The notes: a model not told the origin generated them from the sequence alone. A DNA stretch of 16,916 bases from Candidatus Njordarchaeota archaeon (GCA_029855985.1 JAGSHR010000196.1:1-16916), one strand, 5' to 3'. Numbered from the stretch's first letter, positions 1 through 7,333 are shown. Numbers and translations: made by a program.

Positions 1-2
1 AC

Positions 3-107
3 ATATATGTTCCCGCAGAGAAAGAAGTTTTGAAGAAAGAAAGACTAAAAGAAAAAATGTTAAAAAATGTGTTAAAAAATGTTTTATTGTGTTTACCTTC
101 TTCTTAA
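3..107 (+). CDS. Possible C-terminal end of an upstream gene (partial)
   Basis: An open frame enters from the left edge and stops at 105-107. It encodes about 34 residues, starting IYVPAEKEVLKKERLKEK and ending in a short hydrophobic tail. The Lys/Glu-rich helical composition looks more gene-like than the other two plus frames. It would run tail-to-tail into the minus-strand surface-protein gene with a 15-bp overlap. The A-rich DNA here also acts as the T-rich downstream region of that minus gene, so the charged composition may be accidental. No function can be given. Confidence 0.28.
   Translation: MYVPAEKEVLKKERLKEKMLKNVLKNVLLCLPSS
52..82 (-). terminator. T-tract terminator of the surface-protein gene
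   Basis: Read on the minus strand just after the stop codon, the sequence contains three copies of ACATTTTTT (complements of 52-60, 62-70 and 74-82). Repeated T-tracts without a strong hairpin are the usual archaeal transcription termination signal. Confidence 0.45.
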
Positions 108-2021
108 TGCGAAGATTATTGCTGCTACGATGACTATTAGGGCTACCCCGCCACCGATGTATGTTGTTGGGATGCCGCCGATTGTTGAGGGTATTCCTCC
201 GGTTGCTCCACCGCCAGAGGCTCCTCCTGATGTTGTTTCTTCTGGTGTTGTTTCTTGCCAGTCGCTAGTGGGTTCTGGTGCATCGATTGGTTCATTGAAG
301 TTTGGTGTTCCAGTCGGTCCTCCAGTATTTTGCACTCTTTGGATTAATATTCTAGCAGTTCCTGAGTATTCTGTTTCGTCGCCTAGGTCATCGTTTAGGT
401 TCGTGTCATTCTTGAAGGAGAATTGTACTATTACTCCTACTTCAGTTAGTCTCCCATCGCTACTATATGTCATCCAGGAGTTTATTGTTAATGAAGCATC
501 CATTTTAACTTCGTCGTTAGTGGTATTAGTGTGGTGGACACCAATGTTTATGGTTAGGTTTGATATTAGGGATATCCAGTTGCCGTCAGGGCTCTCGTAT
601 ATTGAGTAGTCTGAGTTGTAGTTGAAGTAGTGATTTGCTGACTCGTTTTCGATCATGAATTTAGTGAACTTGGGGTATAGTTTCAAGTATATGTATTGTT
701 GGAATTGGAATGTTGCAAATTGGACTTCCCAGTCTGGTGTTATGTAGGGTGCTCCTAACTGGTAAATATTGAACATTGCGTTTCCTGTGTCTGACTCGTT
801 AACTAACTCATTTTCAAATTCTGTATTATAGTATAGGTCTAGTCCAGAATCGTATACTGGGTTGTATGATTGGTATTCGAATGTTACTTTCATTGCCTCG
901 AAGAATTGCTCAACAAACGTAACGTTTTCGGCTGTCAATGTTCCGTTTAGTGTTGCATTTATCGCGTTTATTAAACCATCAGACATGTACAAGTCTGTTA
1001 CTTTGTATCCTAATTTCTCACCGTTTGTTAACCCGATTTCTACATCGGATGCTCCTCTATAGTTTAATTCTAGGTTGATTGTTATGTCTACGTAGTGGGT
1101 CTTCCAAACGCCTTCAAATTCGCTGTACCATGTGTCATTCATTACATAGTGCATGTTAACGGCTATCCTCTTTAGTAACCCCATTTCAACTGAGTAAATC
1201 ATCTCGAAGTTGTTAATCTCCAATTTCTTGTACATATATTGACCAGGATTTGTAGTGTTAATTTCTGTTGTTCCACTTGCAGTGAATATTGCATCATCTC
1301 CAGATTTAGAATACTCATTGGTTATTCCGCCACCAGAGTTGCTCTCCCATTGTGCTCCAAACGAGTCGAGCATTGAGGGTACAACTATTGGAGCGGGTGG
1401 TTGAGCAGTTGCAAACCTGTATCTCAATGAACCAACTAGTAAGTCATCTGGATTTGGTCCTCTTGACATTAGCGTTCTAATTATGTTCGGTCCTATTGTT
1501 CCTATTTTCTCTAGAGCGGATGGGTTCTTTATTGATTCAACGCTTGTTGTTAGAAGAGAAGGTGTAGTGGTTCCGAAATCTGTGATAGCGCCTAGAAGTA
1601 CGATGCCTGATCCTCTTGGGATTGTGAACGCTAGTTGGTTAGCGGCGTTTGCGTCTAATCCCATGTCCATTAACATTTCGCTTGTTACTTGTATGTCGTT
1701 TTGCAGTATCACTATAGGGACTAGATATAGTTCTCCTTGAGAATTGTAGATCTTTCCTATGCTGAGGGAGATCTTTGCGCCTTGGAGTTGGTTTAATAGG
1801 TCATCTGTGTTGTTGCCTAAAAACATCATTGAATTCTCATCATTTTTTACAATGAATGTTGTTTGAAGGTTAACTGTATCTAGTGTCCAAGTGTATTTTG
1901 TAAATTCATCTACGCCAACTGTTCCTGAAGGTACAGCCTGTAGATGGTTCATGTTATTTGCAGTTGATAGAACTGCGGTTACCATTAATAAGGCTATTAA
2001 TGTGGTTCTTAACTTATTCAT
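93..2021 (-). CDS. Large secreted, C-terminally membrane-anchored surface protein, unknown function
   Basis: This encodes 642 residues. The start is the ATG at 2021, because GGTG lies 6 nt upstream; an in-frame GTG inside that site would add only three residues. Residues 1 to about 26 form a signal peptide (MNKLRTTLIALLMVTAVLST). The body is rich in Asn, Tyr, Thr and beta-strand-like segments, with about eleven N-X-S/T sequons suggesting extracellular N-glycosylation. Near the C terminus is a Pro/Thr/Ser/Gly-rich stalk (roughly residues 570-612), then a hydrophobic helix (about 615-635) and a final Arg-Arg-Arg stop-transfer signal. The protein is therefore probably displayed on the outside and held by one C-terminal helix. 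No enzyme motif or named domain was recognised. It has its own promoter and T-rich terminator, so it looks monocistronic. A surface-layer-associated or ligand-binding role is possible but unproven. Confidence 0.88.
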   Translation of the reverse strand: MNKLRTTLIALLMVTAVLSTANNMNHLQAVPSGTVGVDEFTKYTWTLDTVNLQTTFIVKNDENSMMFLGNNTDDLLNQLQGAKISLSIGKIYNSQGELYLVPIVILQNDIQVTSEMLMDMGLDANAANQLAFTIPRGSGIVLLGAITDFGTTTPSLLTTSVESIKNPSALEKIGTIGPNIIRTLMSRGPNPDDLLVGSLRYRFATAQPPAPIVVPSMLDSFGAQWESNSGGGITNEYSKSGDDAIFTASGTTEINTTNPGQYMYKKLEINNFEMIYSVEMGLLKRIAVNMHYVMNDTWYSEFEGVWKTHYVDITINLELNYRGASDVEIGLTNGEKLGYKVTDLYMSDGLINAINATLNGTLTAENVTFVEQFFEAMKVTFEYQSYNPVYDSGLDLYYNTEFENELVNESDTGNAMFNIYQLGAPYITPDWEVQFATFQFQQYIYLKLYPKFTKFMIENESANHYFNYNSDYSIYESPDGNWISLISNLTINIGVHHTNTTNDEVKMDASLTINSWMTYSSDGRLTEVGVIVQFSFKNDTNLNDDLGDETEYSGTARILIQRVQNTGGPTGTPNFNEPIDAPEPTSDWQETTPEETTSGGASGGGATGGIPSTIGGIPTTYIGGGVALIVIVAAIIFALRRR

Positions 2022-2084
2022 ATAGTGCACCTTTTTATGTATATGTTTAGTTGTTAGCTATAATAATTGAATAATGAGTTTGAA

Positions 2085-2096
2085 TTTAAACTTTTG
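2085..2096 (-). promoter_or_regulatory. TATA box and BRE of the surface-protein gene
   Basis: On the minus strand the sequence reads GCAAAAGTTTAAATTC: an A-rich BRE-like stretch followed by TTTAAA. This places transcription start near 2060 and a leader of about 40 nt before the ATG at 2021. Confidence 0.5.
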
Positions 2097-2116
2097 CATA
2101 ATATATGCGTGTTTCT

Positions 2117-2149
2117 AAAAAAATAATAAAATCAAAAAAGTTGGAAAAA
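2117..2149 (-). terminator. T-rich terminator after the enoyl-CoA hydratase gene
   Basis: On the minus strand, 24-56 nt after the stop codon, there are runs of five, six and seven T separated by short mixed sequence. No strong stem is needed for archaeal termination at such tracts. Confidence 0.45.
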
Positions 2150-2172
2150 TCAAACGACGAGAAAGAGTATCT

Positions 2173-2946
2173 CTACCAGTCCCACTTTGGCATCTTTTTT
2201 TCAGAAACAAAACGTTTAATGTTTTCCACATGATCTTCCTTACCAGCGAGCCTTACAAGTACCTCAAATGCCCATTCAACCATGGGATTCAACTTTATCC
2301 TGGACATTATCCTCTTGATTTCCATAATTGCTTCTGGCGAAGAATTGCTTAATTTTTCTGCGTATTCTTCAACAATCTTTTCTACTTCGTTTTGATCAAC
2401 AACGTTTGAGACTATTCCAAGTGATTTTGCTTCCTCAGCATTTATGGTGTCAGTAGTCATAACTAGTCGGGAGGCATTTTGTAAACCCATAAGTTGTGAC
2501 CCGAGAATTACTGATATTGGGGGTATGAATCCCCATCTTGCCTCAGCAATGGAGAACTTTGCTTCCTTGGTTGCTATTATGATGTCCGCTCCATAGAGTA
2601 TTTCAAACGCCCCACCTATAGCTAGACCATTGACAACAATTATGATTGGTTTAGATAGATTCACCATCTCTTTAACAAGCGTGTAAAGTCTTTCGTAAAA
2701 AATCTTATGTGAGTCTTCCACATTTTTTATGCTTGAGAGTTCCGTTAAATCAAGTCCCGCTGAAAACACCTTTCCTTTGCTGGTTATTGCGATTGTTACT
2801 ACTCCTTTTTGTTGCTCGTATCTTTTCAAGTAATAAATTAGCTTTTCGACCATCTCTCGGTTTATTGCATTATATTTATCCAGCCTATTCAGGTAGATCC
2901 AAGCAACCTTCCCTTTTACCTCACTAACCACGATATCGTTAGTCAT
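2173..2946 (-). CDS. Enoyl-CoA hydratase/isomerase (crotonase family)
   Basis: This is a 257-residue crotonase-fold protein that probably hydrates trans-2-enoyl-CoA to 3-hydroxyacyl-CoA in the cytoplasm. The oxyanion-hole segments VFSAGLDL (about residues 60-67) and GLAIGGAFEI (about 107-116) are present. Both catalytic glutamates of true hydratases appear kept, at about E115 (AFEIL) and E135 (IAEARWG), with the same 20-residue spacing as in mitochondrial enoyl-CoA hydratase (E144 and E164). Length is normal for a stand-alone member. The start is the ATG at 2946, with GGTG 6 nt upstream; the ATG at 2958 precedes that site and has no site of its own. No other fatty-acid or CoA-ester genes are adjacent, so the substrate is unknown. 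3-hydroxypropionate/4-hydroxybutyrate-type, butyrate or branched-chain pathways are all possible. Confidence 0.92.
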   Translation of the reverse strand: MTNDIVVSEVKGKVAWIYLNRLDKYNAINREMVEKLIYYLKRYEQQKGVVTIAITSKGKVFSAGLDLTELSSIKNVEDSHKIFYERLYTLVKEMVNLSKPIIIVVNGLAIGGAFEILYGADIIIATKEAKFSIAEARWGFIPPISVILGSQLMGLQNASRLVMTTDTINAEEAKSLGIVSNVVDQNEVEKIVEEYAEKLSNSSPEAIMEIKRIMSRIKLNPMVEWAFEVLVRLAGKEDHVENIKRFVSEKKMPKWDW

Positions 2947-2983
2947 AAATTGCACCATGTGTAGTTGACAAAGCTTGATTATT

Positions 2984-2991
2984 ATTTATAA
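2984..2991 (-). promoter_or_regulatory. TATA box of the enoyl-CoA hydratase gene
   Basis: The minus strand reads AAAAGTTATAAATAATAATC. The TTATAAAT core predicts a start near 2962 and a leader of about 16 nt carrying the GGTG site. The rest of the gap up to the small gene at 3134 shows no gene or repeat. Confidence 0.5.
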
Positions 2992-3133
2992 CTTTTATTA
3001 TTGCAAAAAACTTAAAGAGTTATCAAATCAGTTTTATCACAATCAAGAGGAGCGTCCCACAATATAGATCAATTAAAAATTGGATGTGGTGAGGTTCATA
3101 AAATAAGGGTTGGAATGAATTTTGCTGTTTCTT

Positions 3134-3346
3134 TTAATATCCGTAGATCTCATCTGCGAATACCCAGTCGTCTTCGTAGTCTTCATCGTCTCTTCTCTTG
3201 GAGTAACGCCTCTTTTTGTTCTTTAATCCAGTCTTTTCGCGCTTCTTGGTTCTCTTTTTTCTCGTTGTCCGTCGGTAAGAAAGGTTCATCATGCACAGGA
3301 GAACTAGAGAGATGATTATTGTTTGTGAGGGAATCAAATTGATCAT
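3134..3346 (-). CDS. Small membrane protein with a strongly charged tail (70 aa), unknown
   Basis: This 70-residue protein has three parts. A hydrophobic N-terminal helix (about residues 4-22) is followed by a very basic stretch (about 25-52, Arg/Lys-rich) and an acidic patch (RRDDEDYEDDWVF, 51-63) ending in EIYGY. The start is the ATG at 3346, with GTGAT about 5 nt upstream; an in-frame GTG within that site would add only three residues. A clear TATA box lies upstream. The organised charge pattern, promoter and ribosome site argue that it is real, although it is short and no family is recognised. The helix followed by Arg/Lys suggests a single-pass protein with its charged tail in the cytoplasm, possibly binding nucleic acid, lipid headgroups or a protein partner. 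That is inference only. Confidence 0.62.
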   Translation of the reverse strand: MINLIPSQTIIISLVLLCMMNLSYRRTTRKKRTKKREKTGLKNKKRRYSKRRDDEDYEDDWVFADEIYGY

Positions 3347-3404
3347 TAAGATCACTTTTTCTTTAACATTTTATGTCTTTAATTTTAACAATACTATTAA
3401 TTGA

Positions 3405-3412
3405 TATTTAAA
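3405..3412 (-). promoter_or_regulatory. TATA box of the 70-residue gene
   Basis: The minus strand reads CAGATTTAAATATC. The TTTAAATA core is placed for transcription starting near 3383, about 37 nt before the ATG at 3346. Confidence 0.5.
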
Positions 3413-3757
3413 TCTGTAGCTTATAACATACAAAATTAACATCAAGCACGCACTCAAACCAAATTTTTAATGCAGGGAAATGCCCGTTAAATTGCCTACG
3501 ACTAACATCATCTTTAAATTTCAATTTCTTCCGTTAACCTATTCATTGATTTAACCATAACACTAACCCTACCAGAATACCTCATTGATTATTTCGACCT
3601 TGTGTCCAAATTTAGCCCAATAATTCAGCAAGATAAACCTAAAATTGCGTCTTAATAAAAAAGTAGGTGACCAAGGAGCACCAATTTGACTAGATTTTCA
3701 TAAATCATATTTCCTAAGTTGCGCCATAATTTTATTGCTAGAGCATATTTCCAAGGA
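3413..3757. other. Gene-poor intergenic stretch
   Basis: These roughly 345 bases lie between two minus-strand genes. No open frame with a ribosome site, tRNA-like fold, CRISPR-like repeat or C/D-box pair was found. It has several short TTTAAA-like boxes and a weak GGTG/CACC inverted repeat around 3666-3682. A non-coding RNA or a decayed gene cannot be excluded. Confidence 0.5.
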
Positions 3758-3777
3758 AAAAAAGGAGAGTTAATTTT
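3758..3777 (-). terminator. T-tract terminator of the secreted W/Y-rich protein gene
   Basis: Directly after the stop codon the minus strand runs AAATTAACTCTCCTTTTTTT, ending in a seven-T tract, a typical archaeal termination signal. Confidence 0.5.
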
Positions 3778-4566
3778 TTAGGGGAGGTAGATGAGTGTTA
3801 CGTAACCATTGTTGTAGTAATTTCCACTTTGACCCTCATATTCTCCCCATATAGAACCAGGTGTCCCAGGTATATAATTATAGATATAGTAATAGTCCTC
3901 CCAAACAGAGTAACCCGCGTTCTTGAACACTTGAGCGATATAGTCCTCTCCGAGCTCAGGGTTTTGAGCATTCCTGTCCAAGTAAGCGAATTGCTCAACG
4001 TGTGTAGTTGCAATACACCAGTAGCCCCAATTTGGGTCGTAGCCCCCATTGTATACTCTTATGTGTACTTCCCAATCATCCTCCCAGTCATCATGAATAA
4101 CATCGAAGAATTTGAATCCATCAGTGCCGTCCCAGTGCCATGATCCACCCCAATATGTTAACCCGTATTTTGTTGATGCTAACCAATAGCTGTCCCCTCC
4201 CCCATAGCTTGACGGTGTTCCAAGTGCATATTTCGCTATGCTTTTCAGAACACTATAAACATAGTTTTCATCGTAAGCATGTCCAAAGAATATTATTGTT
4301 ACTGGCCAGTCAACGTTATCGCTGGAAGCAGATTTACTGTTGAAATCGTAATTGTAGAACATATTTCCATCAGAAAGGGCAATTACATATAGGTTGTCAA
4401 CTGTTTTTAGTGGGGTGAATGCTCCCGTTTTCGCAAATTTACTAGCAGGAATAATTAGTGGTTTATCGGGGGGAACTATGATGTGTTGAGTTCTTTGGTT
4501 CTCACTCACAAAAACGACGCTGGCTAAAACAAATATTAACGCCAGCATTACTATCTTTTTATTCAT
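3778..4566 (-). CDS. Secreted Trp/Tyr/Gly-rich protein, unknown function
   Basis: This encodes 262 residues. The start is the ATG at 4566, because a GGGTGA ribosome site lies 5 nt upstream. A signal peptide covers about residues 1-21 (MNKKIVMLALIFVLASVVFV). A short Pro-containing linker follows, then a compact domain. Notable blocks are VDWPVTIIFFG (about 85-95), a glycine/tryptophan block YWGGSWHWDGTDG (138-150), an acidic aromatic stretch HDDWEDDWEVHIRVYNGG (158-175) and GYWCIATTH (181-189). The C terminus is Tyr/Gly-rich. There is one Cys, so no disulfide. The order WPV-x-IIF-x-G, then H-I-R-V, then G-Y-W-x-x-A-x-T-H faintly recalls the LssY C-terminal domain, but this is a weak resemblance and not an assignment. 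It is monocistronic, with its own promoter and terminator, and is probably exported and soluble. Confidence 0.85.
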   Translation of the reverse strand: MNKKIVMLALIFVLASVVFVSENQRTQHIIVPPDKPLIIPASKFAKTGAFTPLKTVDNLYVIALSDGNMFYNYDFNSKSASSDNVDWPVTIIFFGHAYDENYVYSVLKSIAKYALGTPSSYGGGDSYWLASTKYGLTYWGGSWHWDGTDGFKFFDVIHDDWEDDWEVHIRVYNGGYDPNWGYWCIATTHVEQFAYLDRNAQNPELGEDYIAQVFKNAGYSVWEDYYYIYNYIPGTPGSIWGEYEGQSGNYYNNGYVTLIYLP

Positions 4567-4633
4567 CAAATCACCCAATAATGGATATCTTCATCTCGTA
4601 TTGAAGGTCTTTTTGTTGGGCGCTACATTTTGA

Positions 4634-4643
4634 GTATAAATTT
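4634..4643 (-). promoter_or_regulatory. TATA box of the secreted W/Y-rich protein gene
   Basis: The minus strand reads TGAAATTTATACTC. The TTTATA core predicts a start near 4612 and a leader of about 46 nt ending in the GGGTGA ribosome site. Confidence 0.45.
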
Positions 4644-4775
4644 CAAACAATAAAAAGCAATGTTACTCATTAGTAGTGTTTGATTAATGTTAAAATACGT
4701 GTTATTTATTTTCGCGACATAAACCGAGTTAGTATCCACAGCTTGGAGCAAAGCTTGGTGAATTCTCAATGTAAG

Positions 4776-4785
4776 ATTTAAATAC
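4776..4785 (+). promoter_or_regulatory. TATA box of the GNAT acetyltransferase gene
   Basis: ATTTAAATAC on the plus strand is a consensus archaeal TATA element. Transcription would start near 4806, giving a leader of about 55 nt. Confidence 0.55.
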
Positions 4786-4804
4786 CTTTTTACCTTTATG
4801 TTTT

Positions 4805-4819
4805 ATTCATTGAATGAAT
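4805..4819. promoter_or_regulatory. Palindrome at the GNAT transcription start, possible operator
   Basis: ATTCATT-G-AATGAAT is a perfect 7-1-7 inverted repeat lying about 25 nt after the TATA box, exactly where transcription should begin. A repressor bound there would block polymerase recruitment. It could also be chance in AT-rich DNA. Confidence 0.3.
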
Positions 4820-4861
4820 GATTTTGGAAACGATTTTTGAACGCGTGGTGTCATTTTCATT

Positions 4862-5380
4862 ATGAAGGCAGAGTATAGATCCTTGAATTTAAATATAAGA
4901 ACTTTTAAGAATGGAGACCTCGCCCTTGTTAAAGAGTTGGCGAAAAATTCTTTCTCCAACAGTTCTGATGTTTACTGGGCGATTAGGGATCTCAAAGAGA
5001 GCGATAAGGTATTTGTCGCGGAGATAAACGGAAAAATAGTTGGCACGGTGGAAATCGAATTCATAAATTTAAGCAAGGGAAAACACGCACAGATAGGATA
5101 CATATTCACTCACAAGGAATATCGAGGTTACGGTATAGCATCCAAGCTAATGGTTCGCTCTCTCGAGTTTTTGAAGAGAGAAGGGTTTGAAATAGTTTGG
5201 GCAGTCACGGAGCAAGATAACTTTGCGAGCAGAGGTCTTTTCAGGAAATTTGGTTTCAGTGAAATTTTGGATCCAGACTACTTGCTTGGTGAATTGAGCA
5301 ATAAGGACGTTATAAAGCTTTTGGATGACCTGGTTTACTGGGATGGGGATGTAATTATGAGGAAAAAATTGGTTAATTAG
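4862..5380 (+). CDS. GNAT-family N-acetyltransferase
   Basis: This 172-residue protein has a full GNAT fold and should transfer an acetyl group from acetyl-CoA to an amine. The acetyl-CoA-binding motif A is visible as HKEYRGYGIASKLM (about residues 90-103), matching the R/Q-x-x-G-x-G/A signature. It follows the beta-strand segment VFVAEINGKIVGTVEIEFI. Motif B lies near NFASRGLFRKFGF (about 120-132). The C terminus extends about 40 residues past the core. The substrate cannot be told; ribosomal-protein or N-terminal acetylation (RimI-like) is one possibility. A GGTG site lies 11 nt upstream of the ATG, longer than elsewhere here. The stop overlaps that of the convergent TerC gene by 4 bp, leaving no room for a separate terminator. 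Confidence 0.9.
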   Translation: MKAEYRSLNLNIRTFKNGDLALVKELAKNSFSNSSDVYWAIRDLKESDKVFVAEINGKIVGTVEIEFINLSKGKHAQIGYIFTHKEYRGYGIASKLMVRSLEFLKREGFEIVWAVTEQDNFASRGLFRKFGFSEILDPDYLLGELSNKDVIKLLDDLVYWDGDVIMRKKLVN

Positions 5381-6348
5381 TTGTCCCCAGCATCTTCGAC
5401 TTCCTTAACTTCTATTTCTTCTTTTTCTTTATTTAACGTGTTTCTGGTCAATAGGAGAGAAGCTACTATTGACACTGTTAATATTGTAACTATTATTAAA
5501 ACTGAGAGGAGAACTGGTATCTTTATGTGAAAACCCGAAAGAACCATTTTAACGCCTAGGTAAACTAGAAGAGCGCCAAGTCCCTTACTTAAGTGCTCCA
5601 ACCTGTAAATTATTTGAGCTACAAGCATGTAGAGAGCCCTTAACCCAAGTATCGCCATTATGTTTGAAGTGTAAGCGATAAAGAAGTCGGTTGTTATCGC
5701 TAAAACAGCGGGAACGGAATCTACTGCAAATATCACATCTGTAGTTTCAATCGCTAACAGAACAAGAATCATCGGTGTAAACTTAAATCCGTTCTCTCGA
5801 ATAAAGAATTTTGATCCATGGTATTTATCGGTTATAGGTAGTACTTTTTTAGCGAATCTGACAATGGGGTTTTTTTCGGGTTCCACTTCTTCCTCTACTC
5901 CTGCTGCTAATTTCACGCCTGAAATCACTAGTACTGCTCCGAATATGTAAACCATCCAGTGGAATGCTTGAAGAAGCAGTATGCCCCCGTAAATGAAGAA
6001 GGCCCTCATTAAGACAGCGCTTAGTATCCCAACGATCAACACTTTGTGTTGGTACCTATACTTTACTCCAAAGTAGGTGAAAATTGCAAAGAACACGAAC
6101 ATGTTATCTAAGCTAAGTGACTTTTCCACTAGGAACGCTGTGAAGTATAATAGGGCAGGCTCCTCTCCATAATGCCATAGTATTAGGAAACCATAACCAA
6201 CGCCAACAAGTATCCAAAGTATCGTCCAAGCAAAAACTTCTTTGAGTGTTGGATCCCTGTCGTCGTGTTCAAGTACTTTTAAATCCACAATAACCATAAT
6301 GGCTATAACTATGTGGAAAATTATCCAATCCATCATCTCAACATTCAT
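5377..6348 (-). CDS. TerC/Alx-family integral membrane protein
   Basis: This is a polytopic inner-membrane protein of about 323 residues with eight or nine hydrophobic helices. The family's two conserved acidic membrane motifs are present: EKSLSLDNMFVFFAIF (near residue 80) and FAVDSVPAVLAIT (near residue 210). Their Asp and Glu residues are thought to bind a divalent metal. TerC/Alx proteins are linked to tellurite resistance and to manganese export, sometimes loading secreted metalloenzymes. The C-terminal tail is acidic (EEIEVKEVEDAGDN). The start is taken at the ATG at 6348, with AGGT about 6 nt upstream; a GTG four codons earlier is the alternative. The stop overlaps that of the convergent acetyltransferase gene by 4 bp. 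It is divergent from the EamA gene across a short shared regulatory gap. Confidence 0.92.
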   Translation of the reverse strand: MNVEMMDWIIFHIVIAIMVIVDLKVLEHDDRDPTLKEVFAWTILWILVGVGYGFLILWHYGEEPALLYFTAFLVEKSLSLDNMFVFFAIFTYFGVKYRYQHKVLIVGILSAVLMRAFFIYGGILLLQAFHWMVYIFGAVLVISGVKLAAGVEEEVEPEKNPIVRFAKKVLPITDKYHGSKFFIRENGFKFTPMILVLLAIETTDVIFAVDSVPAVLAITTDFFIAYTSNIMAILGLRALYMLVAQIIYRLEHLSKGLGALLVYLGVKMVLSGFHIKIPVLLSVLIIVTILTVSIVASLLLTRNTLNKEKEEIEVKEVEDAGDN

Positions 6349-6381
6349 AATAACCTGCACCCACTTATAACCGGCACTTTC

Positions 6382-6391
6382 ATTTATTAAA
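6382..6391 (-). promoter_or_regulatory. TATA box of the TerC gene
   Basis: The minus strand reads AATTTAATAAATG. It predicts a transcript starting near 6361 with a very short leader before the ATG at 6348. Confidence 0.4.
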
Positions 6392-6408
6392 TTAAAGAGA
6401 GAAGTCCC

Positions 6409-6416
6409 TATTAAAA
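6409..6416 (+). promoter_or_regulatory. Probable TATA box of the EamA gene
   Basis: TATTAAAA on the plus strand would start transcription near 6438, about 23 nt before the ATG at 6461. It overlaps the start of a 7-7-7 inverted repeat. Confidence 0.35.
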
Positions 6417-6434
6417 AGAAATAATTATTCTTTT
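6414..6434. promoter_or_regulatory. Inverted repeat in the TerC/EamA divergent region
   Basis: AAAAGAA and TTCTTTT form perfect 7-bp arms around a 7-nt centre. The repeat overlaps the predicted TATA box and reaches the start site of the EamA gene, so it is placed to act as an operator. Confidence 0.3.
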
Positions 6435-6460
6435 GGAACCTATTTGTTTGGTGTGAGGAG

Positions 6461-7333
6461 ATGGCTTTTAGTAGTAATAGAGTTGATCGTGCGAGGAGTC
6501 TTGTTGAGGGGATTGTTAGTGGGATTAGTTTTGGTACTGCTGCGATTTTTATTAGGCTGGTCTCTCTGAATGCTTTGTCAATTTTATTTTATAGGCTTTT
6601 TATCGGCGGTTTGCTTCTCCTAATGGTTTTTAGGCCTGACTTTGATTTAATTAGGAAGTCTTTTAGGTATGTTTTGCCTTTATCAGTGTTGCTGTTCGCG
6701 CACTTTTATTTCTTTATTAGGTCTGTCCAGGATACTTTTATTTTGAATGCCACTTTGATTGTTAACAGTGCTCCTATTCTCTCTATTGTTTTATCCATGG
6801 TTTTCAGGTTGGAGATTATCACTATCGTTGAGGTTTTCTCCGTTATCTTGTCCTTCCTTGGTATTGCGATAATGTCTAATTTCTTGTTTCACTCCAGCTC
6901 GATTCACTTAATCGGTGATTTCGAAGCGTTTTTAGCCGCTTTTTTCATTTCTTTGTACGCTATATATTCCCGTAGGAGACAAAGAGAAGGCTTTGATGTT
7001 CATGTTTTGGCGGGTTTAATTTACCTTATTGCCAGCATATTGGGGTTCATCGTTGCAACTCCGCTCGGTTTACTTGAGATTAGTTTGTCTTTTAGCGATA
7101 TTCTCTACTTAGTTTGTTTGGCGTTGATTCCCACTGGGATTGGTCATACATTGTTTTTGAAAGCTTTGAAGAGATTGAAACCGTATGAGGCTCAAACTAT
7201 AGCTCTTCTTGAACCCATAACGGCAACCGTTCTCGGAGTAATTGTGTTTTTTGAGATTCCCTCTTTGCAGCAGGTTATTGGGGCGGTGATTGTTTTCGCT
7301 GGTTTGGTTCTATTGGGTTATAAGGGGAGTTAA
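6461..7333 (+). CDS. EamA/DMT-superfamily permease
   Basis: This 290-residue protein has about ten membrane helices arranged as two tandem EamA repeats (about residues 13-140 and 150-287). The second repeat contains the usual EPITATVLGVIVFFE segment (about 251-265), where the family has a conserved Glu-Pro. EamA proteins export or import small metabolites; the substrate cannot be read from sequence. The start ATG has GGTG 7 nt upstream. The stop overlaps the convergent cation-efflux gene by 4 bp. The coding strand is unusually G/T-rich, with many GTT, TTT and AGG codons, unlike the oxidoreductase further right. It is divergent from TerC, so the two may share regulation. Confidence 0.92.
   Translation: MAFSSNRVDRARSLVEGIVSGISFGTAAIFIRLVSLNALSILFYRLFIGGLLLLMVFRPDFDLIRKSFRYVLPLSVLLFAHFYFFIRSVQDTFILNATLIVNSAPILSIVLSMVFRLEIITIVEVFSVILSFLGIAIMSNFLFHSSSIHLIGDFEAFLAAFFISLYAIYSRRRQREGFDVHVLAGLIYLIASILGFIVATPLGLLEISLSFSDILYLVCLALIPTGIGHTLFLKALKRLKPYEAQTIALLEPITATVLGVIVFFEIPSLQQVIGAVIVFAGLVLLGYKGS

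Noticed and set aside
79..609. 176-residue plus-strand open frame, Pro/Ser/Val-rich
   Set aside because: It lies wholly antisense to the surface-protein gene, has no ribosome site, and its Pro-rich part mirrors the Gly/Thr stalk codons of the real gene.
3115..3315. 66-residue plus-strand open frame
   Set aside because: It overlaps the better supported 70-residue minus-strand gene; its Arg/Ser/Leu composition is what antisense of a charged coding region gives, and no ribosome site is well placed.
3413..3757. Possible tRNA, C/D-box RNA or CRISPR in the long gap
   Set aside because: No cloverleaf-type stems, no T-loop sequence, no paired C and D boxes and no regularly spaced repeats could be found by eye.
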